Source of the DNA: JAGDMJ01 sp963809695
GTDB lineage: Bacteria > Bacteroidota > Ignavibacteria > UBA10030 > UBA6906
Assembly: GCA_963809695.1 (NCBI GenBank)
Contig: CAWEKI010000008.1
Location: 310,001-374,000 of the forward strand
Direction: 5' to 3'
DNA length: 64,000 nt
The position numbers and the translations under genes are program-made. Positions 41,910 through 51,129 of the stretch are shown piece by piece. Each line of letters opens with the position of its first letter. The first letter of the stretch is position 1. The notes under the pieces were generated by a model, which worked only from the letters and a program-made list of their open reading frames with translations, ran no database searches and was not told the origin of the DNA.

Positions 41910-44900
41910 TTATCGAACCAGAAGCAATTTGCGCGTCCGGACAAAATCATCCGCCTGAAGGCGATAGAAGTAAACCCCACTGGCCAGGTCGCTCGCATTG
42001 AACTGCACTTCGTGGTACCCCACATCGAGGTCACCGTTGACGAGTTCAGCGACTTTTTGGCCAAGAGTGTTGTAGACAGTCAGTGCTACCCGTGAACAAT
42101 GCGGCAGCGCATATTGGATCGTCGTTGTTGGGTTGAATGGGTTCGGATAATTCTGCAGGAGATCGAAATTCGTCGGTTCGCTTTCGCCTGCGCCCCTCAC
42201 CTTCTTCATCTCGAGCGGACTATTGAAGCTGCTGCGCCCCTCAAAAGCGGCCAGCTTCACGAATGCGTTCCCGGCAAACCGGAGAACCGCCACCTCTCCC
42301 GGCCTGTCAATTGCAGGCGCGTCAAGCCCCATGACCGCCAGGTCCAGATAGATCGACCGTCCGTGGACTCTATACAAAAGCGGGGTCGGTGTTTCATAGT
42401 TCTGCAACAGGTCTCCCTTCTCAGCACCGAGGAATGATCCGAATTGACCGTTGATCTCAAGCGTAAGGCCGCGCACGTCAGTCGCACCTCCACCCAGGAC
42501 CACAGGAATGTGCACCTCGGTGTCCCTCGTTGCGGGCTTCCCGAGAGAGATCTCCAATGGTTCCGATGCTGCGGCAATGACCTTAGGCAGATAGCGCTCG
42601 GCGGTCTGCCCGTAGCTGATGGAGAAGATGAGCAGGTCCTCGAAGTCGATCTTTCCGTCATGCCGGGGCAGAGAGAAGATGTAATTGTCAACCGTGGGGC
42701 CGAAATCGTACTTGGCTTTGTATTGGGCCGAGCCGTCGTACTCTGGGACACCGGCCCAGTAGGAGAACGACCAGGCAACGAGATCTTCAAAATCAACTTT
42801 CCCGTCTCCCGAGTCGAGGTCCCCGGCGCTCGCGATGTCGCCAAGATACGTTTTCACTTCGGCCTGCATAGGTATCATGTAGGCTGCCATGGGTGGGGAG
42901 CCATTGGCGAGGACTGCAAAGGTCTCCCCGATGATGGCCACGGGACTATGTCCCGGCTTGAGAAGCGTAAAATCTACCTGCGCGATGAAATCTCCCGTCA
43001 CCGTTGAGAAGTTGCCGTTGTCGTCGCGAGTGCATTCGATCCTGATCCTGCCAGGGCCGTACGGAGCAGTTACGATGGTTGTAGACGAATAAGAATGCCC
43101 TGAACCATAGAGTCCGTTGGCAGGGCCGACTGCCCCGAAGTTGATGCCCAGGAGAGACATCGTTGCCGCATCCCACTCGAGAGTGATATCGGCGGAACCG
43201 AAATGCGAGCCTAATTGCGGCACGAGATAGACACTCAGCACCTGGGAGCCGCTCCAACTCCAGTCGTCACTCCCGCCGTACGGTGGACCGGCGGGTCTCC
43301 AGCTGTTGTTGGGATAGATCGCTCCTGCCGCTGCCACGTTCGGACTCGTGCTGCCATACAAGCGGGAGGGTGCTTCGGGCGGAGTGAAAAATGCAAATGC
43401 TCCAAAGCGGTCTGTCTGGAACATAAACGAGGGATGGCCGCCGAAGAGAGGATCGGAAACGAGATACGTCCCATCGATAAGCACCCAGCTTGCCGTTACT
43501 TCATTGTAGTATGCCAGAACGCTTGACGGTCCGAAGCCCGCAATGCCGTCCAGGTCCAGGCGAGCTGTTGAAATGAAGGCATGATCGGGAAGCGACGAGT
43601 TGACATCAAGAAAGAACGGGAGCCCGTTGGGCGGCAACGCCGGAGCACCGGAAGGCGGAGTGACATAGGCAATCGCCGAAATAGTCGCATCGCCCGCAGG
43701 CTTTGCCGCAAGGTTGACTTTCATGTCGGTCACGCTGTTCCCGTCCACATCCAGGTCGTACTCTGTCGGGCCGGTGATGGCATAACTGTCTACAGCGAAC
43801 GTGGCGCCGATCGTATGATTGGTTGCCACACCGGAGAATGTGTATGTCGAAGCTGGGTTCACCCTCACCCCGTCAATCGTCATCGTTGCCACATGATAGC
43901 CAGCCATCGGAGTCATCGTGAACTGCTGGCTGCCACCAGGGCTCACCGACACGTTCGGACCGGGAGGAGCAATGGTGCCGTTGGCGCCCGTGGTCACCGT
44001 GATCATGTAAGCAAGGAGCTGCGATCGTGCGATAGTCCAAGCAGACCATTCAGATACGTTGCCAAGTTGAACACAGTCATTTGCACTGTCGACCGTACCG
44101 CCCCGTTCCACCCAGGTTGCGCCGTCGGGAGAGGTAAACAATCTCAGATCATTTTCAGGGATACTGTTGAGCTCTTCATGCTTGTACGCGAGGGAAAGAG
44201 CTGCTGTGACCGAACCTCCTGAGGGGCTCATGGTATAGTACCGGCGTGTTGCCCCGAGAGAGGGAGGAAAAGGCGGGGTGATGCCCGGGAAGGATCTGAC
44301 AGAGAAAGCTGATGCCGTGTGGAATCCGTCTGGTCGTATTGTAGTGTGCGGGTCCGTGAACTGGTAGATTTCGGTAGAGCCATCCGCAAGTGCGCGTTGG
44401 ATTTCGCCGCTGATCGCTCCCCCTGACAGAACCACTGCTCCGGGTGCGTTGTTGACGACGAAAATCTTGTGTGCCCCCGTTATGATCGTGCTGCCGATGA
44501 GTGTGAGAGTCCCAGTGATGTGAACGTCCGCTCCGAGCGTCACAGCAGCTCCAACCACTGCGAGGTTCAGAAGCGTCGGCGCGCCGGAGCTTGTCAACAC
44601 GAGGTCCTTGGCCAGCACCACCGTTTCCGCAAATTCTGCCGCAGCCAGATGAAGTGTCCCTCCTGGCTCGAGGAATAGCACTGCCTTGCCGATACTGTCA
44701 AAATCGAATCCCGGGTGGCCGCAATCCCCTGTCGGACAAACCCACGCCTCCGAAATTTCCTTTGACACGACGGTGAGGCTGTTGCCAACCGCTCGTTCGG
44801 TTCCGTCCGAAGGGGAGTTCATGACTGTATCATTAATGACAAGAGTCGTTGAGCCACCCCCATCAAGGTTGATGGCTGTGTGGACGCCGAGGCCGATCAG

Positions 44901-45908
44901 GAAGTTGGCGAGTTCGTGCACTGTCATTCCCACACTCAATGAGGGTTGTCTCCCGTCCACTGCGACCAGGAAGAGTGTGGCGCCGTCAGCACTGAACCCC
45001 GCTGCCGTCCTGGGATTGGGTTGTGTGTCGGAGCCGGAACCGGGGGGGCCGCCTTCGTCGGCGTATCCCTGGTCAACGTAGTCGAGACCGTTCTGGACGA
45101 TTTTTGGCCAGCCGCCAAGCATCTCCTTAATGTTTGGCAAAGCCGGGGAGACAGTCAGAGTGATAAGAACGGTATCGCCGCTGCTGAGCTGGGCAACCAG
45201 GAAGTCGCGCGCCGTGCCGGTCCCAGACAGAACTGCTTTGCCTGGAACAAGCGAGCTGCTCCCAATCCCATCGAGTACATTTTCCACGACAGCAAGTACT
45301 TCACCATTCACTGTCCAATTCCCTGTGGGACGGAGCATGATCTCGGCACCGGTTGCATCGGTTCCGGTGGAGACTCCATAGTAGCTATTGAACAGCACAA
45401 GTTTATTGGCCCCGCGGGACTCGTTTATTCCGTCGATGGATCGTATCGTCGTAGCGTGTTCAACGGAGCCCGCGAAGCCCACGATCCCAATCATGGCACT
45501 GTTTGCCGTGTCGAATCCGAGGACAGCGTGCGCTGATGGGGTGCGCAAAATCTCTCCATTGTGCACTTGGATGCTGAGCGGAAGCCCTGCGGGAGTAGTT
45601 GTCGAATAGTAATCACCGTTGACGGCGGCGACCACTCGATGGCTGTCGGAACTGGTTCGGGTCGCCATCGAGCTCGTCCTCTCTGTGCCAACAAGGCGAT
45701 TCTGTGCTTTGACCGTCTCCAATGAGAGAAAGGGATGCGTGAGATCGACCTGTAACACATGTGCTGTCATGGGAACCGAAGGCGCGACCAACTTTGTCAG
45801 AACACAGCCAGGACCGACGACCCGTGTGAATGCAGTATCCATCGCGGGCTGTGTCAGGGCACTTTCGGCACACAGGAGAAGAGGCAAAACAACTGAGGGG
45901 AGCTTCAT
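41910..45908 (-). CDS. T9SS-exported phosphodiester glycosidase-domain protein with cohesin/dockerin-like modules
   Basis: A 1332-residue secreted protein. Residues 1-19 are a signal peptide. About 45-400 form a NAGPA-type phosphodiester glycosidase domain: VVAAVNGDYYSTTTPAGLP, NPRTAAGFSADGATLFLVAVDGRQPS and INLDGGGSTTLVIND. A passive beta-rich region follows, then an InlB-B/bacterial-repeat unit (GNGTIAPPGPNVSVSPGGSQQF, given as landmarks near 640), a cohesin-like beta-sandwich (about 900-1010, ITLEWDAATMSLLGINFG) and two EF-hand/dockerin-like segments (SGDGKVDFEDLVAWSFSYW and RHDGKIDFEDLLIFSISYG). A further sandwich and the T9SS sorting domain (LQNYPNPFNPTTTIQYALP) close the protein. NAGPA domains hydrolyse sugar phosphodiesters; a role on surface glycans or exopolysaccharide is inferred. 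Confidence 0.85.
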   Translation of the reverse strand: MKLPSVVLPLLLCAESALTQPAMDTAFTRVVGPGCVLTKLVAPSVPMTAHVLQVDLTHPFLSLETVKAQNRLVGTERTSSMATRTSSDSHRVVAAVNGDYYSTTTPAGLPLSIQVHNGEILRTPSAHAVLGFDTANSAMIGIVGFAGSVEHATTIRSIDGINESRGANKLVLFNSYYGVSTGTDATGAEIMLRPTGNWTVNGEVLAVVENVLDGIGSSSLVPGKAVLSGTGTARDFLVAQLSSGDTVLITLTVSPALPNIKEMLGGWPKIVQNGLDYVDQGYADEGGPPGSGSDTQPNPRTAAGFSADGATLFLVAVDGRQPSLSVGMTVHELANFLIGLGVHTAINLDGGGSTTLVINDTVMNSPSDGTERAVGNSLTVVSKEISEAWVCPTGDCGHPGFDFDSIGKAVLFLEPGGTLHLAAAEFAETVVLAKDLVLTSSGAPTLLNLAVVGAAVTLGADVHITGTLTLIGSTIITGAHKIFVVNNAPGAVVLSGGAISGEIQRALADGSTEIYQFTDPHTTIRPDGFHTASAFSVRSFPGITPPFPPSLGATRRYYTMSPSGGSVTAALSLAYKHEELNSIPENDLRLFTSPDGATWVERGGTVDSANDCVQLGNVSEWSAWTIARSQLLAYMITVTTGANGTIAPPGPNVSVSPGGSQQFTMTPMAGYHVATMTIDGVRVNPASTYTFSGVATNHTIGATFAVDSYAITGPTEYDLDVDGNSVTDMKVNLAAKPAGDATISAIAYVTPPSGAPALPPNGLPFFLDVNSSLPDHAFISTARLDLDGIAGFGPSSVLAYYNEVTASWVLIDGTYLVSDPLFGGHPSFMFQTDRFGAFAFFTPPEAPSRLYGSTSPNVAAAGAIYPNNSWRPAGPPYGGSDDWSWSGSQVLSVYLVPQLGSHFGSADITLEWDAATMSLLGINFGAVGPANGLYGSGHSYSSTTIVTAPYGPGRIRIECTRDDNGNFSTVTGDFIAQVDFTLLKPGHSPVAIIGETFAVLANGSPPMAAYMIPMQAEVKTYLGDIASAGDLDSGDGKVDFEDLVAWSFSYWAGVPEYDGSAQYKAKYDFGPTVDNYIFSLPRHDGKIDFEDLLIFSISYGQTAERYLPKVIAAASEPLEISLGKPATRDTEVHIPVVLGGGATDVRGLTLEINGQFGSFLGAEKGDLLQNYETPTPLLYRVHGRSIYLDLAVMGLDAPAIDRPGEVAVLRFAGNAFVKLAAFEGRSSFNSPLEMKKVRGAGESEPTNFDLLQNYPNPFNPTTTIQYALPHCSRVALTVYNTLGQKVAELVNGDLDVGYHEVQFNASDLASGVYFYRLQADDFVRTRKLLLVR

Positions 45909-46491
45909 AGCCAGGGCACGATGATAAGCAAGGTAGGTGAACAGCCTGCGTGGGTAAACTAGTGCAAAACCCGAACAATGTCAATGAGGCCACCGTGTGA
46001 GGATGTCATAGCGATGTTGCACGGCCTCGCATCTTCCCTCTCCCCCGGCAACACCTGATTTTTGAAGACTGGCAACAGACCACCAACACCAGAAGGCTGC
46101 AATCCTCTTCAATTGTCCAAAGGCAGATGAATGAATAGTCTGGGAGCCATATCGAGATGACAGGACATCGGAAGAGTGACGGAGTGTGATCTGCAGCAAA
46201 ACGCAGGCCCTACCGGTGGGAAGGGAGGCGGGTTTTATTCCCACAAGGTACAGCGCAGCCGCCTCCGTATGTTTGCTTCTAACAATCTGGGGTAGTACAT
46301 TTTCAGCGTCGTTTCGTTTCCGTCATTCCTCCCAGAGGCATGATATGGCCAAAGACCTTGACGTAATCGTTGTTCAGCTCGGGCGGTACGGGTTGTAACG
46401 TTAAAAAAGCAACCCGAGTGCCCCTGACATCGAAGAACCCATCCTGACGATCCAGTGTATGCCTGAACCATCATACGCAAAGAGGAAAGCC
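45909..46491. other. Intergenic region without a recognisable gene
   Basis: About 580 bases between divergent genes. It probably holds promoters for both. Near 46240 the plus strand reads SHKVQR in one frame, similar to SHKVQR near 47460 and NKVQP in the integrase remnant at 61970, so a very short integrase tail could lie here. Otherwise I see nothing definable. Confidence 0.35.
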
Positions 46492-46953
46492 ATGAAACAA
46501 ATTCTTTTGATCGCCATATTGTCGGTTGGGTTATTGCCCGGCCTATGTCCCGGACAGTACAAGGACCCAACTGAGAACATGATGACGCGGGGCTGGCTAA
46601 ACGGCCGGTATTGGCTTACCCTTGACAAGGCGAACAAGACCAACTTTCTCATGGGCGTAGAGGCGGGTACGGCGGTTCTCTACGGACTTTTGGTCGATGA
46701 TAATACCATATACAGAAAGGCTGGAAAAGAAATAGAGGGCTTGCTTAGGAAAAATGTTCTGGGGACGGCGGGAATTATCTTCGGCGAGGTGGCTCAACAG
46801 GTAGACGGTTTTTATAACGATAAGACGAACATTCAAATCCCAATCTCCTGTGCTTACTGGGTCATCACCTTGAAAACGTCTGGTGCTGGCCGCATCGAAA
46901 TCGAGAACCAGATGGCAGAGTTACGCCGGAGATGGAATCAACCGTCACGTTGA
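46492..46953 (+). CDS. Exported hypothetical protein
   Basis: A 153-residue protein with a clear Sec signal (MKQILLIAILSVGLLPGLCPGQ; the Cys near residue 19 could also be a lipobox but its context is poor). The mature part contains NGRYWLTLDKANKTNFLMGVEAG and QVDGFYNDKTNIQIPISCAYWV. This layout (NGRxW..L, then FY.D..N..IPI) recurs in small exported proteins of unknown function in Acidobacteria and relatives. The ATG at 46492 has an AGAGGAAAG site before it. Confidence 0.65.
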   Translation: MKQILLIAILSVGLLPGLCPGQYKDPTENMMTRGWLNGRYWLTLDKANKTNFLMGVEAGTAVLYGLLVDDNTIYRKAGKEIEGLLRKNVLGTAGIIFGEVAQQVDGFYNDKTNIQIPISCAYWVITLKTSGAGRIEIENQMAELRRRWNQPSR

Positions 46954-47092
46954 AGAAAACAGTGCCATGTCTGGGGTCGCATGAGGTTTCTGGTTCCCAT
47001 TTTCTTGATCGTCTTGCTGCCAGGTTACCGGGGAAAACCAGGAAGAGCAATAAGATCGAAACGCATCGTCACACGTCGAATAATCTTCAACT

Positions 47093-47204
47093 CGGGGCGG
47101 GGGGGATTCTGCCGATGGTCCGTAAGTCTGTAGGACTCCTCCTCCGAATTACCTTTGAGGGAGCATCCCTCCAGGAATTCTCTGAGAGGGGAGAACCCCC
47201 GACT
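47093..47204 (-). other. tRNA-like 3' fragment interrupted in the T-loop
   Basis: The minus strand reads GTCGGGGGTTC, then about 83 foreign bases, then AATCCCCCCCGCCCCGA. Joining the outer parts gives the T-arm (GGGGG-TTC...AAT-CCCCC) and 3' acceptor strand of a tRNA. No 5' half is present. The insert (about 47111-47193) is rich in palindromes, for example GAGGGA-GCA-TCCCTC, and is similar to the insert in the neighbouring fragment at 47265-47382. The same outer sequence, with a different insert, recurs at 62025-62110. Confidence 0.55.
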
Positions 47205-47220
47205 TCTCTTCCCTGGTAGT

Positions 47221-47253
47221 CCAGAAAAGAAGAAACACCAACTTGCGTTGGTG
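47221..47253 (-). terminator. Intrinsic terminator downstream of the tRNA-Pro fragment
   Basis: On the minus strand CACCAAC-GCAA-GTTGGTG forms a perfect 7-bp hairpin, followed by TTTCTTCTTTTC. It follows the 3' end of the tRNA-Pro fragment at about the distance expected for the original tRNA transcription unit. Confidence 0.6.
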
Positions 47254-47264
47254 CCTCCTCTTTC

Positions 47265-47382
47265 GTCGTGGCGCCGGGATTTTCCCGAAGGTCCGCAGGA
47301 CTCCTTCTGAGGATTACCTCAGAGGGAGGATCCCTCCAGGGATTATACGAGAAGGGAGAACCCGGGACCTCCTGGTCCCGAA
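47265..47382 (-). other. tRNA-Pro 3' fragment interrupted by a palindromic insert
   Basis: The minus strand reads TTCGGGACCAGGAGGTCCCGGGTTC, an about 75-base insert, then AAATCCCGGCGCCACGAC (quoted in parts; positions 47358-47382 and 47265-47282). Without the insert this is the 3' half of a tRNA-Pro: CGG anticodon in the loop TTCGGGA, stem CCAGG, T-arm CCGGG/CCCGG, acceptor end. The insert lies right after GGTTC of the T-loop and contains the hairpins CTGAGG-TAAT-CCTCAG and GTCC-TGC-GGAC. No 5' half exists, so it is not a working tRNA gene. Confidence 0.65.
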
Positions 47383-47861
47383 CATCCATGTAGTATCAAA
47401 ATCGCGAATTCTGTTGCGTATTGACAGTGCAACAGTCGCACGAGTCGTACCCTTGTGCTCCCATAAGGTACAACGAAGGTACAACAGCCCGGCCCCCTCC
47501 TCTACTAGCTTCCGAACACTTCCCATAGTATTCGGACAAGTGTAAATGTATCGGTCGCATTAGACTTCGCTGTTGAATTCTGCGGAAGATCCACGATTTA
47601 CTCTCTAATACTAGTGCTCGGAACAGGGTACACCTATGAATGAACAATTGAAAGAAAATCCCTTATTCCTGCGGGTTTCGTGCAGTCTTTCCGCGCTCCA
47701 AGGCGTGGCCGGTGGCCTGTGATCCGGCACTTTGTATGTGGGTTGGTGTGCAACTACATTCCCGTTTCGCGCTTGAAGAACTGTCGTCAGTGTCAGGAAA
47801 CGCTTCAGGGACCTTTTTTCGCAAGTTGTCGGTTATATGGGCAAATAAAGGTTGCGAGAGC
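47383..47861. other. Junction region with duplicated short sequences
   Basis: This stretch holds the doubled motif AAGGTACAACGAAGGTACAAC (about 47465-47486), which recurs as AAGGTACAAATAAGGTACAAC at 61971-61989, and the first copy of a 60-base repeat (47621-47680). No gene is convincing here, although a short frame begins MNEQLKENPLFLRVS at 47636. Confidence 0.5.
47621..47680 (+). repeat. 60-base direct repeat, copy 1
   Basis: GAACAGGGTACACC followed by a short reading frame MNEQLKENPLFLRVS. Copy 2 is at 62604-62662, in the same orientation, encoding LNEQMVENPLILRVS. Both diverge right after the shared part. They may be truncated 5' ends of one gene family or part of the island boundary. Confidence 0.6.
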
Positions 47862-48485
47862 ATGAGCACAGCCACCAAGGAACACTGGGAGAAGATCTAT
47901 CGCGAAAAACGACCGCACGAAGTCAGTTGGTGGCAGGACAATCCGAAAACTTCTCTCGAGTTCATCCATTCCCTCAACCTTCCACGAGCAGCGCAGATCA
48001 TAGACATCGGCGGCGGCGATAGCAAATTCGTCGACTGTTTGCTGGATGAGGGTTTCGAGAACATCACTGTGCTCGACATAAGTGAGCAGGCAATCGCCAG
48101 GGCAAAAGCCCGGCTCGGGAACAGTGCACAACGGGTTCGGTGGGTGGCCAGCGATGTGATCGAATACACATCGGACACGGTCTTCGATATGTGGCATGAT
48201 CGTGCAACCTTTCATTTCCTGAAAGGTGAAGGTCAAATTGGCAAGTATATTTCGATCGCGCTGCGATCAGTCAAGCCTGGAGGATATCTCATTCTTGGGA
48301 CGTTCAGTACTTTGGGTCCCAAAACGTGCAGTGGGCTTCCCGTGCATCAGTATGACGAGCAATCACTTTCTGCTGTGCTGGAGAAGGGATTTGTTAAGAT
48401 TCGGTGCATCACCGAGGATCACACAACCCCGTTCAATACGAAACAGAACTTTCTGTTTTGCAGTTTTAGACGGCGTCTAACCTAA
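47862..48485 (+). CDS. SAM-dependent methyltransferase
   Basis: A 207-residue class I methyltransferase. It opens with EHWEKIYREKRPHEVSWWQDNP, a typical start for this subgroup, and has the SAM motif IIDIGGGDSKFVD (about 46-58), LDISEQAIARAKARL (acidic residue at the end of strand 2), and DMWHDRATFHFL (about 108-119). The substrate is unknown; relatives include thiopurine/tellurite-type detoxifying methyltransferases. The ATG at 47862 is chosen by homology; the longer frame upstream contains junction sequence. It is the first intact cargo gene of the proposed island. Confidence 0.8.
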   Translation: MSTATKEHWEKIYREKRPHEVSWWQDNPKTSLEFIHSLNLPRAAQIIDIGGGDSKFVDCLLDEGFENITVLDISEQAIARAKARLGNSAQRVRWVASDVIEYTSDTVFDMWHDRATFHFLKGEGQIGKYISIALRSVKPGGYLILGTFSTLGPKTCSGLPVHQYDEQSLSAVLEKGFVKIRCITEDHTTPFNTKQNFLFCSFRRRLT

Positions 48486-48554
48486 CAGCTCGCAAGGGAA
48501 GGTAGAAGAACCGACATTCACAGCACGAGTTATAACTTATCGAAAGGAACAGAT

Positions 48555-49061
48555 ATGGGGCAAATTACCGAGATCAACGGCGTCAATGTGACCAAAAAGC
48601 TTGAGTTCAAAGCTCTAGTCACGACGGACCCAAGCAAAGCAGATAATAATAATACACTTGTTGCACATTGGGTCGGGGGTTCACGTTCGCGAGTTGAGTT
48701 GAAAGACAAGGTCGTGCACCTCGGTGGCCCCGGTGAGTTCGACGCCATGCAGATGCTGCTCGCTACTCTGGCCGCGTGCGATGTAGATTTGATGGCGATA
48801 CATGCATCCCTCCTCGGCCTCAATATCGAGAGTCTCTCGGTTGAAGCAACAGGGCATTTCAACGCGCAGTCGTACTTGGGATTGGAAGGCGCCCCAGCGT
48901 CGGCATACGACACGATTTCCTACATTGTTCGTGTGGCCATTCCAAATGCGACGCCCGAGCAGATTGCCTACTTGCGCGAGCGGTGTGAGCGCTCCTCGCC
49001 TGTCCGGGACTCGCTCATGCGATCGATCCCATTGAATTTTGAATTCAAAGTAAAAGTTTAG
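48555..49061 (+). CDS. OsmC-family protein
   Basis: A 168-residue OsmC/Ohr superfamily protein. The first conserved cysteine is in TLAACDVDLMAIHASLLGL (about residue 75) and the second in LRERCERSSPVRDSL (about residue 143), the positions of the redox pair that reduces organic hydroperoxides. GGPGEFDAMQMLLATLAACD is the usual helix-start block. It is separated by 69 bases from the methyltransferase and preceded by a GAAAGGAAC ribosome binding site. OsmC proteins often accompany sulfur or metal detoxification genes. Confidence 0.85.
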   Translation: MGQITEINGVNVTKKLEFKALVTTDPSKADNNNTLVAHWVGGSRSRVELKDKVVHLGGPGEFDAMQMLLATLAACDVDLMAIHASLLGLNIESLSVEATGHFNAQSYLGLEGAPASAYDTISYIVRVAIPNATPEQIAYLRERCERSSPVRDSLMRSIPLNFEFKVKV

Positions 49062-49579
49062 AGTGACATAGTTTGGCCTCGGCCTCTCATCCTGACAAGA
49101 TGAAGACACATGCGAGGAGTCATTCTGTGGCGTATCCATTTGAGAGTCAATCAAACTCATAAACCTGCACATTCAAGAGAGGCCCCGACGACTGACTTCC
49201 GGCCAGTGCCACCTAGAAGTGTGAGAGTGGATCTTTCACGAAAATTGGCTTGCTCAGCGTCAAGGTGTCTGGATATGTGTTGCGGCAGGTTGGCCGAAAG
49301 TGGATAAATGAATTCCGCCGGCCAAATGCCCGAAGGGGGGGGCCTCGTACTACCGGTGGTTCCCTATTGGGCAGGGGTCAAAAAGCATGCTTTGGGGCCT
49401 ACTTGAGTGAGCACAGGTGCCTGAGTCCTTCTGGTTGCATCAAAAGGGAGTTTCCCTGCGCGGAAAAAAAATTAAAAGAACTTTGTTACGCCCTTCTTTT
49501 TGTTCCTCGACCTTTCATACATGATTTCTCTTGACAGGTGGCCAACGTTCTGCGGCTGATTCACTAACATGGTGATCGT
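49062..49579. other. Intergenic region, no gene seen
   Basis: About 520 bases between convergent OsmC and P-type ATPase genes. Only short uncharacteristic frames occur. A C-run/G-run (around 49336) and an A-run (about 49467-49475) are notable but unexplained. Confidence 0.4.
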
Positions 49580-50956
49580 CTACGCCAGCTTCGGCGACTT
49601 CAACAGCCTCGCATTGATCGCAACGATCACTGTGCTCACTGACATGAGGACGGCCCCCATGGCGGGACTCAAAAGTATCCCGAAGCTGTAAAGCACCCCT
49701 GCTGCCAGCGGCATGGCGAAGGCATTGTAACCCGTTGCCCAGGCCAGGTTCTGCACCATCTTCTGATATGTGGCCCGTGCAAGGAGAATCATAGCAACAA
49801 CATCTTCAGGATTGCTCTTCACGAGAACGATGTCGGCAGTTTCAACGGCAACATCTGTCCCGGCCCCGATGGCGATGCCAACATCAGCCTGGGCCAAGGC
49901 TGGTGCGTCGTTGATACCGTCGCCTGTCATCGCGACGATCAGGCCTCTTGCCTGAACCTCTTTGACCTTCTGCGCTTTCTGATCCGGCAGGACCTCCGCA
50001 AAGTACTCATCAAGACCCAGCTCATCGGACACCCATTTGGCGACGTTTTTATTGTCGCCCGTCAACATCATTGAGCTGATACCCATCCTCTTCAGCGTTG
50101 CTATGGCTTCCTTTGACTCAGGCCGGATGATATCGGCAAGAGCAATGGCGCCGCCCACCTTCCCGTCGATCAGGACATAAACAACCGTTTTCCCCTGCTC
50201 GCTCAGTTTGCCTACGCCGTTTTCACTGGTCTCAATTCCGTTCTCACGAAGAAACCCGGGGCTCACCACCTTTACCTGCCTTCCATTCACCGTGCCTTCT
50301 GCTCCCTTTCCTGGAATCGCCCTGAATTCCTCGACGGCACTTACTTCACCCGCCGATTGTACGATGCCTTGTGCAATGGGATGTTCCGAGTGTGCCTCGA
50401 CTGCACCCGCGAAGCGCAGAAGCTCCTGATCGGTAAGCCCGGTGCCAAACCGAAGGACGTCCGTGACGCCGAATTTCCCTTGCGTAAGTGTGCCGGTCTC
50501 CCAGAAGAATACCTCCCCTTTCAGCCCAAACACGACAGCCGAACTGTAAAAATAGGCCGTTGAGATGGCAACCGCGATCAATGTCATCATGCCAGGCCGC
50601 CCATCCTGCACCTCATGTATAAAGCCTTTCAGGAAGGGATAGCCGCCGTAGAAGAAAATCAGCGAGGAGAATGCGAACAGAAGGTAGATATCCCCAGGGA
50701 AGCGGAGCGTGTCGCTGAGTCCTGCCCAATGCTGCAACATGGGAGAAAGAATAAGGACGGGCACGGTGAAAAGAAGGGAAAGCCAGAAGCGTTTCCTGAA
50801 CCCCTCTACTGAGTGGCCCTCATGCCTGCCGAGCTGTCCCCTGTGCTCTACGTGCTGCCCGGCGGCTATCTGATGCTCAGACATGGATTGTATGGATGTG
50901 GCCGTTTCCCCGGCCTGGTGATGTCCATGCGTTTGATAAACGGTACTTTTCGCCAT
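49580..50956 (-). CDS. CopB-type copper P-type ATPase with large internal deletion
   Basis: A 458-residue relative of CopB heavy-metal ATPases (normally about 690-750 residues). The His-rich N-terminus (QTHGHHQAG, HEGHS) and the first membrane helices up to FGLKGEVFFWE (about 150) are normal. The next residues are TGTLTQGKF, the region just after the phosphorylation site. The second membrane pair, the actuator domain with TGE, the CPx helix and the phosphorylated Asp of DKTGT are therefore absent. The remaining part keeps HSEHPIAQGI, MLTGDNKNVA, GDGINDAPALAQADVGIAIG and the last two helices. It cannot pump by the known mechanism. The deletion is in frame, so either it is recent or the product has another use. 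Confidence 0.8.
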   Translation of the reverse strand: MAKSTVYQTHGHHQAGETATSIQSMSEHQIAAGQHVEHRGQLGRHEGHSVEGFRKRFWLSLLFTVPVLILSPMLQHWAGLSDTLRFPGDIYLLFAFSSLIFFYGGYPFLKGFIHEVQDGRPGMMTLIAVAISTAYFYSSAVVFGLKGEVFFWETGTLTQGKFGVTDVLRFGTGLTDQELLRFAGAVEAHSEHPIAQGIVQSAGEVSAVEEFRAIPGKGAEGTVNGRQVKVVSPGFLRENGIETSENGVGKLSEQGKTVVYVLIDGKVGGAIALADIIRPESKEAIATLKRMGISSMMLTGDNKNVAKWVSDELGLDEYFAEVLPDQKAQKVKEVQARGLIVAMTGDGINDAPALAQADVGIAIGAGTDVAVETADIVLVKSNPEDVVAMILLARATYQKMVQNLAWATGYNAFAMPLAAGVLYSFGILLSPAMGAVLMSVSTVIVAINARLLKSPKLA

Positions 50957-51129
50957 TGTTCCTCCTTACCGCCAGAAACAATCAAGAACGCATTCGGATT
51001 CCGCTGCAACGCGGAATCCAGGGAACAGTGCCTCCGCAAGGCATGTTGAACTCAATTGGTGAATTTGAAAGATATAAACCTCTCGGGGACAGTAGTCAAG
51101 CCAGATTGCCATTCGATCCATCGCGTCAA

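Noticed and set aside
47087..47389. 100-residue frame containing two similar 35-residue repeats
   Set aside because: The repeats are translations of the two related tRNA fragments and inserts, not a protein domain.
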